From NCBI RefSeq assembly GCF_900232995.1, contig NZ_OCVX01000007.1:715733-779732 (forward strand): a DNA stretch of 64,000 nt. Direction: 5' to 3'. Source of the stretch: Mycobacterium simulans. GTDB taxonomy: Bacteria; Actinomycetota; Actinomycetes; Mycobacteriales; Mycobacteriaceae. Shown here in pieces: positions 33,760-44,734 of this stretch; the first letter of the stretch is position 1; each line of letters opens with the position of its first letter. The position numbers and the translations under genes were made by a program. Below the pieces are notes generated by a model that was not told the DNA's origin, made no database searches, and worked only from the letters and a program-made list of their open reading frames with translations.

Positions 33760-34257
33760 ATGAACACTGGCACGCTGGTGGGGTCGCTGATCTTCGCAGC
33801 GGTGCTGGTGGTGGTAATCGCGGTGATGATCCAGCTGATGATGCGGGGCTGGCGGCGCCGTTCCCAGCGGCAGGAGGAGCTGATCGGGACCCTGCCCGAC
33901 GCGCCCGACACCCTAGGCTCGGCCGGCGTCACCACCCGCGGGCTCTACTGCGGCTGCACGCTGGCGCCAGAGTGGAACGAACGAGTCACCGCAGGCGACC
34001 TTGGCTACCGCAGCAAGGCGGTGCTCACCCGCTATCCCGAGGGGATCATGGTGGAACGCTTACGGGCTCAGCCGATTTGGATTCCCGCGGAGTCGATCTC
34101 CGCGATCCGCATGGAACGCGGCATTGCCGGCAAGGTGGTGGCCCGCTACGGGATCCTGGTGATCCGGTGGCGGTTGCCGTCGGGCGCCGAGATCGACACC
34201 GGGTTTCGGGCGAACAACCGCGACGAGTATTCGGATTGGCTACAGGAGGCCGCGTGA
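33760..34257 (+). CDS. Membrane-anchored protein of the pyr operon (Rv1382-like)
   Basis: A 165-residue protein, H37Rv Rv1382 relative. One N-terminal membrane segment (about 6-28: LVGSLIFAAVLVVVIAVMIQ) is followed by a soluble domain with beta character (VERLRAQPIWIPAESISAIRMERG and YGILVIRWRLPSGAEIDTGF) that resembles a PH-like fold. The function is unknown. Its constant position between pyrC and carA suggests a link to pyrimidine synthesis or simple co-transcription. The ATG at 33760 directly follows the fifth MIRU copy and uses that copy's ribosome site. Confidence 0.88.
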   Translation: MNTGTLVGSLIFAAVLVVVIAVMIQLMMRGWRRRSQRQEELIGTLPDAPDTLGSAGVTTRGLYCGCTLAPEWNERVTAGDLGYRSKAVLTRYPEGIMVERLRAQPIWIPAESISAIRMERGIAGKVVARYGILVIRWRLPSGAEIDTGFRANNRDEYSDWLQEAA

Positions 34258-34358
34258 GTCGCGCCGGAGACGATGCAGGGCGAAAGAGCGATGCGGGGGA
34301 TGCCCCCACAAGTGGGACGTACCCCGCCGCTTGCGGGGGCGAGGAGTGGCGCTCATGA
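34254..34358 (+). repeat. Single long MIRU-like unit between Rv1382-like gene and carA
   Basis: The unit begins at GTGAGTCGCGCCGGAGACGA, shares its first 40 bases and its end (GAGGAGTGGCGCTCATGA) with the 53-bp repeat, and carries an extra insert with GGGGGATGCCCCC and a CGTACCCC...GGGGG stem. It encodes a 34-residue peptide from a GTG overlapping the upstream stop; its TGA overlaps the carA ATG. It is a long-type MIRU in one copy. Confidence 0.8.
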
Positions 34359-35482
34359 GTAAAGCGCTGCTGGTACTCGAGGACGGCCGAATCTTCACCG
34401 GAAAGCCGTTCGGAGAGATAGGCCAGACGCTCGGGGAAGCGGTGTTCAGCACCGGCATGTCGGGCTACCAGGAAACGCTGACCGACCCCAGTTATCACCG
34501 CCAGATCGTAGTCGCCACTGCACCCCAGATCGGCAACACCGGCTGGAACGGAGAGGACGCCGAAAGTCGCGGCGACAAGATCTGGGTCGCCGGCTACGCG
34601 GTGCGTGACCCATCGCCGCGCGCCTCCAACTGGCGCGCCCCCGGAACGCTGGAGGAGGAACTCATCCGCCAGCGCATCGTCGGGATAGCCGGCGTCGATA
34701 CCCGGGCCGTGGTGCGCCACTTGCGCAGTCGCGGCTCGATGAAGGCTGGGGTGTTCTCCGGGGCTGCGCTGGTCGACCCTGCCGAGTTGCTCGAGCGGGT
34801 GCGGTCCCAACAGCCGATGCTGGGCGCCGATCTGGCCGGCGAGGTCAGCACCTCCGAAACCTATATTGTCGAACCCGAAGGGCCGCCGGGCGTTTCGAGG
34901 TTTACAGTGGCGGCACTGGACCTCGGGATCAAGACCAACACGCCGCGCAACTTCGCCCGGCGTGGGATACGTAGCCATGTGCTACCGGCATCCGCCACCT
35001 TCGAGCAAATCGCCGACATCAAGCCACACGGTGTGTTCCTGTCCAACGGGCCCGGCGACCCGGCCACCGCCGACCACATCGTCGCCCTCACCCGGGAGGT
35101 GCTGGGCGCCGGAATTCCGTTGTTCGGCATCTGTTTCGGCAACCAGATCCTGGGCCGCGCACTGGGGCTATCGACTTACAAGATGGTGTTCGGTCACCGT
35201 GGCATCAACATTCCAGTCATTGACCACGCCACCGGGCGGGTCGCGGTAACCGCCCAGAATCACGGCTTTGCGCTGGAAGGAGAGGCGGGTCAGCGATTCG
35301 ACACGCCGTTCGGCCCGGCCGCTGTCAGCCACACCTGCGCGAACGACGGAGTGGTGGAAGGTGTCAGACTCGCTGACGGACGGGCGTTTTCGGTGCAGTA
35401 CCATCCTGAGGCCGCCGCCGGCCCCCACGATGCGGAGTACCTGTTCGACCAGTTCGTCGACTTGATGGCGGCCCACAAATGA
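34355..35482 (+). CDS. carA: Carbamoyl-phosphate synthase, small (glutaminase) subunit
   Basis: Hydrolyses glutamine and feeds ammonia to CarB. It has 375 residues from the ATG at 34355 (MSKALLVLEDGRIF); the open frame upstream is MIRU sequence. The class I amidotransferase triad is visible: Cys260 in LFGICFGNQILGRALG, then His and Glu in QYHPEAAAGPHD. The N-terminal domain has GMSGYQETLTDPSYHRQIV. It is read with carB after an 82-bp gap. Confidence 0.96.
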   Translation: MSKALLVLEDGRIFTGKPFGEIGQTLGEAVFSTGMSGYQETLTDPSYHRQIVVATAPQIGNTGWNGEDAESRGDKIWVAGYAVRDPSPRASNWRAPGTLEEELIRQRIVGIAGVDTRAVVRHLRSRGSMKAGVFSGAALVDPAELLERVRSQQPMLGADLAGEVSTSETYIVEPEGPPGVSRFTVAALDLGIKTNTPRNFARRGIRSHVLPASATFEQIADIKPHGVFLSNGPGDPATADHIVALTREVLGAGIPLFGICFGNQILGRALGLSTYKMVFGHRGINIPVIDHATGRVAVTAQNHGFALEGEAGQRFDTPFGPAAVSHTCANDGVVEGVRLADGRAFSVQYHPEAAAGPHDAEYLFDQFVDLMAAHK

Positions 35483-35564
35483 CGTCGAGCGTGCGTGTCT
35501 GCACGGCGACACGCCGTAAACCGTGTACAACTGCGCACCCTCGCGCCCAGAAAGGGGGTCGCTA

Positions 35565-38990
<3,426 letters not shown>

Positions 38991-38994
<4 letters not shown>

Positions 38995-39824
38995 CCAGCT
39001 TCGGCGTGCGGCTGGCCGAGGCGAAGTCGCGCCGCGGGCCGCTGTGCCTGGGCATCGATCCGCACCCCGAGTTGTTGCGGGCTTGGAACCTGCCGACCAC
39101 CGCCGACGGTTTGGCCACCTTCTGCGACGTATGCGTTGCGGCGTTCGCCGGTTTCGCTGTCGTCAAACCGCAGGTGGCGTTTTTCGAGGCCTATGGCACC
39201 GCCGGCTTCGCGGTGCTGGAACGCACCATCGCCGCGCTGCAAGGCAACGGGGTGCTGGTGCTGGCCGACGCAAAGCGTGGGGACATCGGATCAACCATGG
39301 CCGCCTACGCGGCGGCCTGGGCGGGTGACTCTCCGCTGGCAGCCGACGCCGTGACGGCGTCGCCCTATCTGGGCTTCGGCTCGTTGCGGCCGCTGCTGGA
39401 GGTCGCCGCGGCACACGACCGAGGGGTGTTCGTGCTGGCGGCGACGTCCAACCCGGAGGGCGCGACCGTGCAACGTGCCGACGCCGACGGCCGCACGGTG
39501 GCCCAGCTCATCGTCGACCACGTCGCGGCTGCCAACGCGGCGACGCAACCCGAGCCCGGATGCTTCGGCTCTGTAGGCGTCGTGGTCGGGGCAACGGTGA
39601 TCGATCCGCCCGATCTCAGTGCCCTGGCTGGACCGGTGTTGGTGCCCGGTGTGGGTGCCCAAGGTGGTCGGCCCGACGCGCTGGCCGGTCTGGGCGGCGC
39701 GGCGCCGGGCCAGCTGCTGCCCGCCGTCTCACGGGAAGTCTTACGGGCCGGTCCCATGTTGTCGGAGCTGCGCGCGGCGGGCGAGCGCATGCTTGACGCC
39801 GTTGCCTACCTGTCGGCGGTGTAG
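38991..39824 (+). CDS. pyrF: Orotidine 5'-phosphate decarboxylase, type 2
   Basis: Final step to UMP. It has 277 residues from a GTG overlapping the carB stop. The long type 2 form (mycobacteria, myxobacteria) is marked by CLGIDPHPELLRAWN near the N-terminus and the catalytic Asp-Lys block VLADAKRGDIGSTMAAYAAAW (lysine about 95). VVVGATVIDP and LVPGVGAQGGRPD form the phosphate site. It is the last gene of the pyr operon here. H37Rv has PE15/PPE20 directly downstream; this window does not. Confidence 0.95.
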
Positions 39825-40226
39825 GGGCCGAACTGCGTGTGACGGGTGCGACACGCGCGAACTGCGACGAAAATGCGTGATCCGCGGCACTGCGGCCAGT
39901 CGATGTCTGCTGCTGGGCACCCCAACTGACCGGCATCGTCGAAGGTGAGCCGGCTCGACACCACAAAACCGCTGCTAGAGGCGGTTATTTGGGTCCGTAA
40001 CCGGCGCATCGGGGGCATGCCACGGTAAGCCATCCTGCCCCTGTCAATGTCGCTTGACGGACCGCTGGCCGGCGGCACACGCCGCGCCCACGCTGGACAA
40101 ATGTCCCCGAAACGGGGGGGTCGGGTTAGATTTCGTTCTAAAGCGTGGGTACGGTCGTCTGCGCTGGCTGGAGTACCGGCCGAGACAAACAAATATCGAT
40201 TGTTATCGATGAGAGACGGAGGAATC
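39825..40226. other. Intergenic region pyrF-mihF, no gene seen
   Basis: About 400 bases. A small hairpin with AACCGC (39967-39972) and GCGGTT (39981-39986) followed by ATTT may end the pyr transcript. Open frames here have no family resemblance. The mihF promoter must lie in the second half. In H37Rv this interval contains the PE15 and PPE20 genes, of which I see no trace. Confidence 0.55.
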
Positions 40227-40544
40227 GTGGCCCTTCCCCAGTTGACCGACGAGCAGCGCGCGGCCGCGTTGGAGAAGGCTGCTGCCGCACGTCGAGCGAG
40301 AGCAGAGCTCAAGGATCGGCTCAAGCGCGGCGGCACCAACCTCACCCAGGTGCTCAAGGACGCCGAGAGCGACGAAGTTTTGGGCAAGATGAAAGTGTCT
40401 GCGCTGCTTGAGGCGTTGCCGAAGGTGGGCAAGGTCAAGGCGCAGGAAATCATGACCGAGCTGGAAATCGCGCCGACGCGCCGTTTGCGCGGCCTCGGCG
40501 ACCGTCAGCGCAAGGCCCTGCTGGAAAAATTCGGCTCCGCCTAA
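40227..40544 (+). CDS. mihF: Mycobacterial integration host factor
   Basis: Essential nucleoid-associated protein, unrelated in sequence to E. coli IHF. It has 105 residues from a GTG at 40227 with GGAGG five bases upstream: MALPQLTDEQRAAALEKAAAA. The helix-two-turn-helix region VSALLEALPKVGKVKAQEIMTELEI and the C-terminal LRGLGDRQRKALLEKF are complete. The frame is open to 40047 and H37Rv is annotated longer, but the short form matches the studied M. smegmatis protein and has the good ribosome site. Confidence 0.94.
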   Translation: MALPQLTDEQRAAALEKAAAARRARAELKDRLKRGGTNLTQVLKDAESDEVLGKMKVSALLEALPKVGKVKAQEIMTELEIAPTRRLRGLGDRQRKALLEKFGSA

Positions 40545-40567
40545 CCCCGGCCGGCGATCAAGCACCA

Positions 40568-41152
40568 GTGAGCGGGGGACCCGGCACAGGACGTGTGGTC
40601 GTCCTGTCCGGTCCCTCCGCGGTCGGCAAGTCGACAGTGGTCCGGTGTCTGCGTGAGCGGATCCCGAAGCTGCATTTCAGCGTTTCGGCGACGACGCGGG
40701 TGCCGCGGGCCGGGGAGGTCGACGGCGTCGACTACCACTTCGTAAGTCCTGGTCGTTTCCAAGAATTGATCGACCGGGGCGAGCTGCTGGAGTGGGCGGA
40801 AATCCATGGCGGGCTGCACCGATCGGGCACCCTGGCCGAGCCGGTGCGGGCCGCCACCGCGTCCGGAGTTCCGGTGCTCATCGAAGTCGACCTGGCCGGC
40901 GCCAGGGCGATCAAGAACGCCATGCCGGAGGCCATCACCGTGTTCCTGGCGCCGCCCAGTTGGGAGGACCTGGAGGCCAGGCTGGTCGGTCGCGGCACTG
41001 AGACACCAGACGTCATCCGTCGCCGTCTGGACACCGCACGCATCGAAATGGCAGCCCAAGGCGACTTCGACGAGGTCGTGGTGAACAGTCGATTAGAGTC
41101 TGCGTGCGCCGAATTGGTATCCTTGCTGGTGAGCAACCTATCGAGTTCTTAA
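40568..41152 (+). CDS. gmk: Guanylate kinase
   Basis: Phosphorylates GMP to GDP. It has 194 residues from a GTG at 40568. P-loop GPSAVGKST is at 15-23; the GMP site has SVSATTRVPRAGEVDGVDYHFV, and the catalytic ELLEWAEIHGGLHRSG and EVDLAGARAIKNAMP blocks follow. It lies between mihF and rpoZ, the usual actinobacterial order. The N-terminus is shorter than the H37Rv annotation, but no in-frame extension looks better. Confidence 0.95.
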   Translation: MSGGPGTGRVVVLSGPSAVGKSTVVRCLRERIPKLHFSVSATTRVPRAGEVDGVDYHFVSPGRFQELIDRGELLEWAEIHGGLHRSGTLAEPVRAATASGVPVLIEVDLAGARAIKNAMPEAITVFLAPPSWEDLEARLVGRGTETPDVIRRRLDTARIEMAAQGDFDEVVVNSRLESACAELVSLLVSNLSSS

Positions 41153-41204
41153 CCTTTGAGCCGCCCCTTCTAAGCAGCTCTGCGCAGCCGGGAGAAATTC
41201 TGAA

Positions 41205-41528
41205 GTGACTATTCCGCAGTCAGACGCGTCGTTAGCCGCCCTGGATCAGTTCGATCCCTCCGCAGGTGGGCTGGGCGCCTACGACACACCACTGGGCATC
41301 ACCAACCCGCCGATCGACGAGCTGCTGGACCGCGTCTCGAGCAAGTACGCCCTGGTCATCTACGCGGCGAAGCGGGCCCGGCAGATCAACGACTACTACA
41401 ACCAGCTCGGCGAGGGCATCCTCGAATACGTCGGCCCGCTGGTCGAGCCTGGGCTGCAAGAAAAGCCGCTGTCCATCGCGATGCGCGAGATCCACGCCGA
41501 CCTGCTCGAACACACCGAGGGCGAGTAA
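41205..41528 (+). CDS. rpoZ: RNA polymerase omega subunit
   Basis: A 107-residue omega subunit that wraps beta-prime and helps RNA polymerase assembly. The core NPPIDELLDRVSSKYALVIYAAKRARQINDYYNQLGEG is the family signature, and the C-terminal ALREIH-like segment (IAMREIHADLLEHTEGE) is intact. It starts with a GTG at 41205 following GGGAGAA. It sits directly upstream of coaBC. Confidence 0.96.
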   Translation: MTIPQSDASLAALDQFDPSAGGLGAYDTPLGITNPPIDELLDRVSSKYALVIYAAKRARQINDYYNQLGEGILEYVGPLVEPGLQEKPLSIAMREIHADLLEHTEGE

Positions 41529-41548
41529 CGGGCAGGGCCGGGCGCGCT

Positions 41549-42802
41549 GTGGACAGCAAGCGGATCCCCAAACGGGTCATAGTCGGCGTCTCCGGGGGTA
41601 TCGCGGCCTACAAGGCCTGCACCGTTGTCCGTCAGCTCACTGAGGCCGGCCATCACGTCCGGGTAATCCCCACCGAGTCCGCGCTGCGCTTCGTCGGAGC
41701 CGCGACCTTCGAGGCGCTTTCGGGTGAGCCGGTGCGCACCGGTGTCTTCGACGACGTGCCGGAGGTCCCGCACGTCCACCTCGGCCAGCTGGCTGACCTG
41801 GTGGTGGTGGCACCTGCCACGGCCGACCTGCTTGCCCGGGCCGTGGCTGGCCGGGCGGACGATCTGTTGACCGCTACCCTGCTGACGGCCCGATGTCCGG
41901 TGATGTTCGCGCCAGCGATGCACACCGAGATGTGGTTGCACCCGGCTACCGTCGACAACGTCGCCGTTTTGCGCCGCCGCGGCGCGGTAGTCCTCGAGCC
42001 CGCATCCGGGCGGCTCACCGGCGCCGACAGCGGGGCTGGTCGGCTGCCTGAGGCCGAGGAGATCACCACGCTCGCGCACCTGCTGCTGGAGCGCCACGAC
42101 GCCCTGCCCTACGACCTTGCGGGCCGCAAGATGCTGGTGACCGCCGGCGGCACGCGCGAGGCGATCGATCCGGTGCGCTTCATCGGCAACCGCAGCTCCG
42201 GTAAGCAGGGCTACGCGGTCGCGCGGGTGGCCGCACAGCGTGGCGCCGAGGTCACGCTGATCGCCGGGCATACCGCGGGGCTCATCGACCCGGCGGGTGT
42301 CAATGTGGTGCATGTCAGCTCGGCGCAGCAACTCGCCGACGCGGTGTCCAAGCACGCTCCCGAGGTGGACGTGCTGGTGATGGCCGCAGCCGTTGCCGAC
42401 TTCAGGCCGGCACAGGTTGCCACCGCAAAGATCAAGAAGGGTGCCGAGGGGCCGCCGACCATCGAGCTTGTGCGCAACGACGATGTGCTGGCCGGCGCCG
42501 TGCAGGCCCGTGCACACGGCCAGCTGCCCAACATGCGGGCCATCGTCGGTTTCGCGGCTGAGACCGGCGATGCCAACGGTGACGTGCTGTTTCATGCCCG
42601 CGAGAAACTGCAACGCAAGGGCTGCGATCTACTGGTCGTCAACGCCGTGGGCGACGGCAGGGCCTTCGAAGTAGACAGCAACGACGGCTGGCTGCTGGCA
42701 TCCGATGGAACCGAGTCGGCGCTGCAGCATGGGTCGAAGACCCTGATGGCGAGCCGTATCGTTGACGCTATCGTGGCGTTCCTGGATGGCGGGAGCGGGT
42801 AG
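41549..42802 (+). CDS. coaBC: Bifunctional phosphopantothenoylcysteine decarboxylase/synthetase (Dfp)
   Basis: Two consecutive steps of coenzyme A synthesis. It has 417 residues. The N-terminal FMN decarboxylase domain (1-190) has GVSGGIAAYKACTVVRQL, catalytic histidine in VPHVHLGQLADLVVVAPATAD and FAPAMHTEMW. The C-terminal CTP-dependent synthetase (about 190-417) has VTAGGTREAIDPVRFIGNRS, AAAVADFRP and the lysines of ATAKIKKG. The start is a GTG at 41549, 20 bases after rpoZ. Confidence 0.96.
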   Translation: MDSKRIPKRVIVGVSGGIAAYKACTVVRQLTEAGHHVRVIPTESALRFVGAATFEALSGEPVRTGVFDDVPEVPHVHLGQLADLVVVAPATADLLARAVAGRADDLLTATLLTARCPVMFAPAMHTEMWLHPATVDNVAVLRRRGAVVLEPASGRLTGADSGAGRLPEAEEITTLAHLLLERHDALPYDLAGRKMLVTAGGTREAIDPVRFIGNRSSGKQGYAVARVAAQRGAEVTLIAGHTAGLIDPAGVNVVHVSSAQQLADAVSKHAPEVDVLVMAAAVADFRPAQVATAKIKKGAEGPPTIELVRNDDVLAGAVQARAHGQLPNMRAIVGFAAETGDANGDVLFHAREKLQRKGCDLLVVNAVGDGRAFEVDSNDGWLLASDGTESALQHGSKTLMASRIVDAIVAFLDGGSG

Positions 42803-42930
42803 CGACTCAGCGGGCCTAGGTCTGTAAGGCTCCTGGACAGGTGCTGGACGATCCCTTGCCCGAATGGACGGGCGGGGATTATTGCCAGAGGATATAATTC
42901 GGCTTACTAATTATTGGAAGGATAGGGATA
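42803..42930 (+). promoter_or_regulatory. metK upstream region with a TATAAT -10
   Basis: A perfect TATAAT at 42893-42898 lies 32 bases before the metK GTG in an AT-rich pocket unlike its surroundings. No good -35 is visible at 16-18 bases. AAGGATAGGG is the ribosome site. I looked for a SAM riboswitch and see no convincing one in these 128 bases. Confidence 0.5.
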
Positions 42931-44142
42931 GTGAGCGTAAAGGGTCGGCTGTTTACCAGTGAGTCGGTGACAGAGGGACATCCCGACAAGATCTGCGACG
43001 CGATCAGCGACTCGGTCCTCGACGCGCTTCTCGCGGAGGATCCGCGCTCACGTGTCGCGGTCGAGACGCTGGTCACTACCGGGCAGGTCCACGTCGTGGG
43101 TGAGGTGACGACGAACGCGAAGGCGGCATTCGCCGATATCACCAACACCGTCCGCCGGCGAATTCTCGAGATCGGCTATGACTCGTCGGAAAAGGGCTTC
43201 GATGGGGCGTCGTGCGGGGTGAACATCGGCATCGGCGCGCAATCACCCGACATCGCCCAAGGCGTGGACACCGCGCACGAGGCGCGAGTCGAGGGCGCGG
43301 CTGATCCGCTGGACTCTCAGGGCGCAGGTGACCAGGGCCTGATGTTCGGCTACGCGATCAACGACACCCCGGAACTGATGCCGCTCCCGATCGCGCTGGC
43401 CCACCGGCTGTCGCGGCGGCTGACCGAGGTCCGCAAGAACGGCGTGCTGCCGTACCTGCGGCCCGACGGCAAGACACAGGTGACCATCGCCTATGAGGAC
43501 AACGTCCCGGTTCGGTTGGACACCGTGGTCGTCTCCACCCAGCACGCCGACGGTATTGACCTAGAGAAGACGCTGGACCCCGACATCCGTGAGCACGTGC
43601 TCAAGACGGTGCTCGCGGACCTTGCGCACGACACCCTGGACTCGTCGTCGACGCGGGTGCTGGTGAACCCGACTGGCAAGTTTGTCCTCGGCGGGCCGAT
43701 GGGCGACGCCGGGCTAACCGGCCGCAAGATCATCGTCGACACTTATGGCGGTTGGGCCCGCCACGGCGGCGGCGCATTCTCCGGCAAGGATCCGTCCAAG
43801 GTGGACCGCTCAGCGGCGTACGCGATGCGCTGGGTGGCCAAAAACGTCGTCGCAGCCGGGCTCGCGGAACGGGTCGAGGTCCAGGTGGCCTACGCCATCG
43901 GCAAAGCCGCCCCGGTCGGCCTGTTCGTCGAGACATTCGGCACCGAGACTGAAGACCCGGTCAAGATCGAGAAGGCCATCGGTGAGGTGTTCGATCTGCG
44001 GCCCGGCGCGATCATCCGTGACCTCAGCCTGTTGCAGCCCATCTACGCGCAGACGGCCGCCTATGGGCATTTCGGTCGCACCGACGTCGAACTGCCCTGG
44101 GAGAAGCTGGACAAGGTCGACGACCTCAAGCGCGCCATTTAG
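42931..44142 (+). CDS. metK: S-adenosylmethionine synthetase
   Basis: Makes SAM from methionine and ATP. It has 403 residues, from a GTG at 42931. Signature blocks: FTSESVTEGHPDKICDAISD, GAGDQGLMFGYA, the phosphate loop GGGAFSGKDPSKVDRSAAYA and the lysines of IGKAAPVGLFVETFGT. The C-terminus matches the family (AAYGHFGRTDVELPWEKLD). In many actinobacteria priA follows directly; here 12 kb of accessory genes intervene. Confidence 0.97.
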   Translation: MSVKGRLFTSESVTEGHPDKICDAISDSVLDALLAEDPRSRVAVETLVTTGQVHVVGEVTTNAKAAFADITNTVRRRILEIGYDSSEKGFDGASCGVNIGIGAQSPDIAQGVDTAHEARVEGAADPLDSQGAGDQGLMFGYAINDTPELMPLPIALAHRLSRRLTEVRKNGVLPYLRPDGKTQVTIAYEDNVPVRLDTVVVSTQHADGIDLEKTLDPDIREHVLKTVLADLAHDTLDSSSTRVLVNPTGKFVLGGPMGDAGLTGRKIIVDTYGGWARHGGGAFSGKDPSKVDRSAAYAMRWVAKNVVAAGLAERVEVQVAYAIGKAAPVGLFVETFGTETEDPVKIEKAIGEVFDLRPGAIIRDLSLLQPIYAQTAAYGHFGRTDVELPWEKLDKVDDLKRAI

Positions 44143-44148
44143 TTGGCC

Positions 44149-44718
44149 CTAAATGGCGGGTGGCAGTGGGTGGTCGGCGTCCACGGCGGGTAGACCGTCG
44201 ATGCTGTGGCGGTTGCGCTCGACCAGGCGAACGTAGGCTTCGTCGTCCGCCTTGGTGAGATACGCGTCGAGCACCGGCCGTTCGTCGACCAGCTCGTAAT
44301 ACGGCACCGCGTAACCGCAGGCGTCGGCGATCCGCACGACGTCGACCACGATGGCGGCCCGGACACCGGGGTGCAGGGTTGCGAAATGCGTTCTAATGCG
44401 GCTGAATTCGGCGCTGTCCGGGCGCACCGCTCGGCCAGTTCCGCTCAGCCTCAAGATCCGCGAGTTGCGGGTGAACGAGCAGAACATGATGGTGATCCGA
44501 CCGTTGTCCCGCAGGTGTGCGATGGTTTCCGCGCCGCTGCCGAACAGGTCGAGGTAGGCGACCGTATGCTCGTCCAGCACAACGAAGGTGTCGCGATATC
44601 CCTTGGGGGAGAGGTTGACTCGGCCCCCTTGCGAAGGTGCGGTCGCAACGAAGAACATGGCCTGCGCCTGAATGAACTCCCGCAGCGACTCGTCGATACG
44701 CGAAAACTCCTTCGCCAT
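44149..44718 (-). CDS. Pyridoxamine-phosphate-oxidase-like flavin/F420 protein
   Basis: A 189-residue split-barrel protein from the ATG at 44718. AMFFVATAPSQGGRVNLSPKGY, DEHTVAYLDLFGSGAETIAHLRDNGRITIMFCSF and LRLSGTGRAV are the typical barrel strands of the PPOX superfamily, which bind FMN or F420. The subfamily and substrate are unknown; it is not a true PdxH. It is convergent with metK with a 6-bp gap, and its 5' end lies next to the PPE gene's 3' end. Confidence 0.82.
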   Translation of the reverse strand: MAKEFSRIDESLREFIQAQAMFFVATAPSQGGRVNLSPKGYRDTFVVLDEHTVAYLDLFGSGAETIAHLRDNGRITIMFCSFTRNSRILRLSGTGRAVRPDSAEFSRIRTHFATLHPGVRAAIVVDVVRIADACGYAVPYYELVDERPVLDAYLTKADDEAYVRLVERNRHSIDGLPAVDADHPLPPAI

Positions 44719-44734
44719 CCTGTGAGCGTAGCCG

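Noticed and set aside
40047..40226. 60-codon N-terminal extension of mIHF
   Set aside because: The extension is arginine-rich without conservation that I know of; the GTG at 40227 has the good ribosome site and gives the characterised short protein.
42803..42930. SAM riboswitch before metK
   Set aside because: The leader is short and I could not build a convincing multi-helix fold; only a -10 element and ribosome site are clear.
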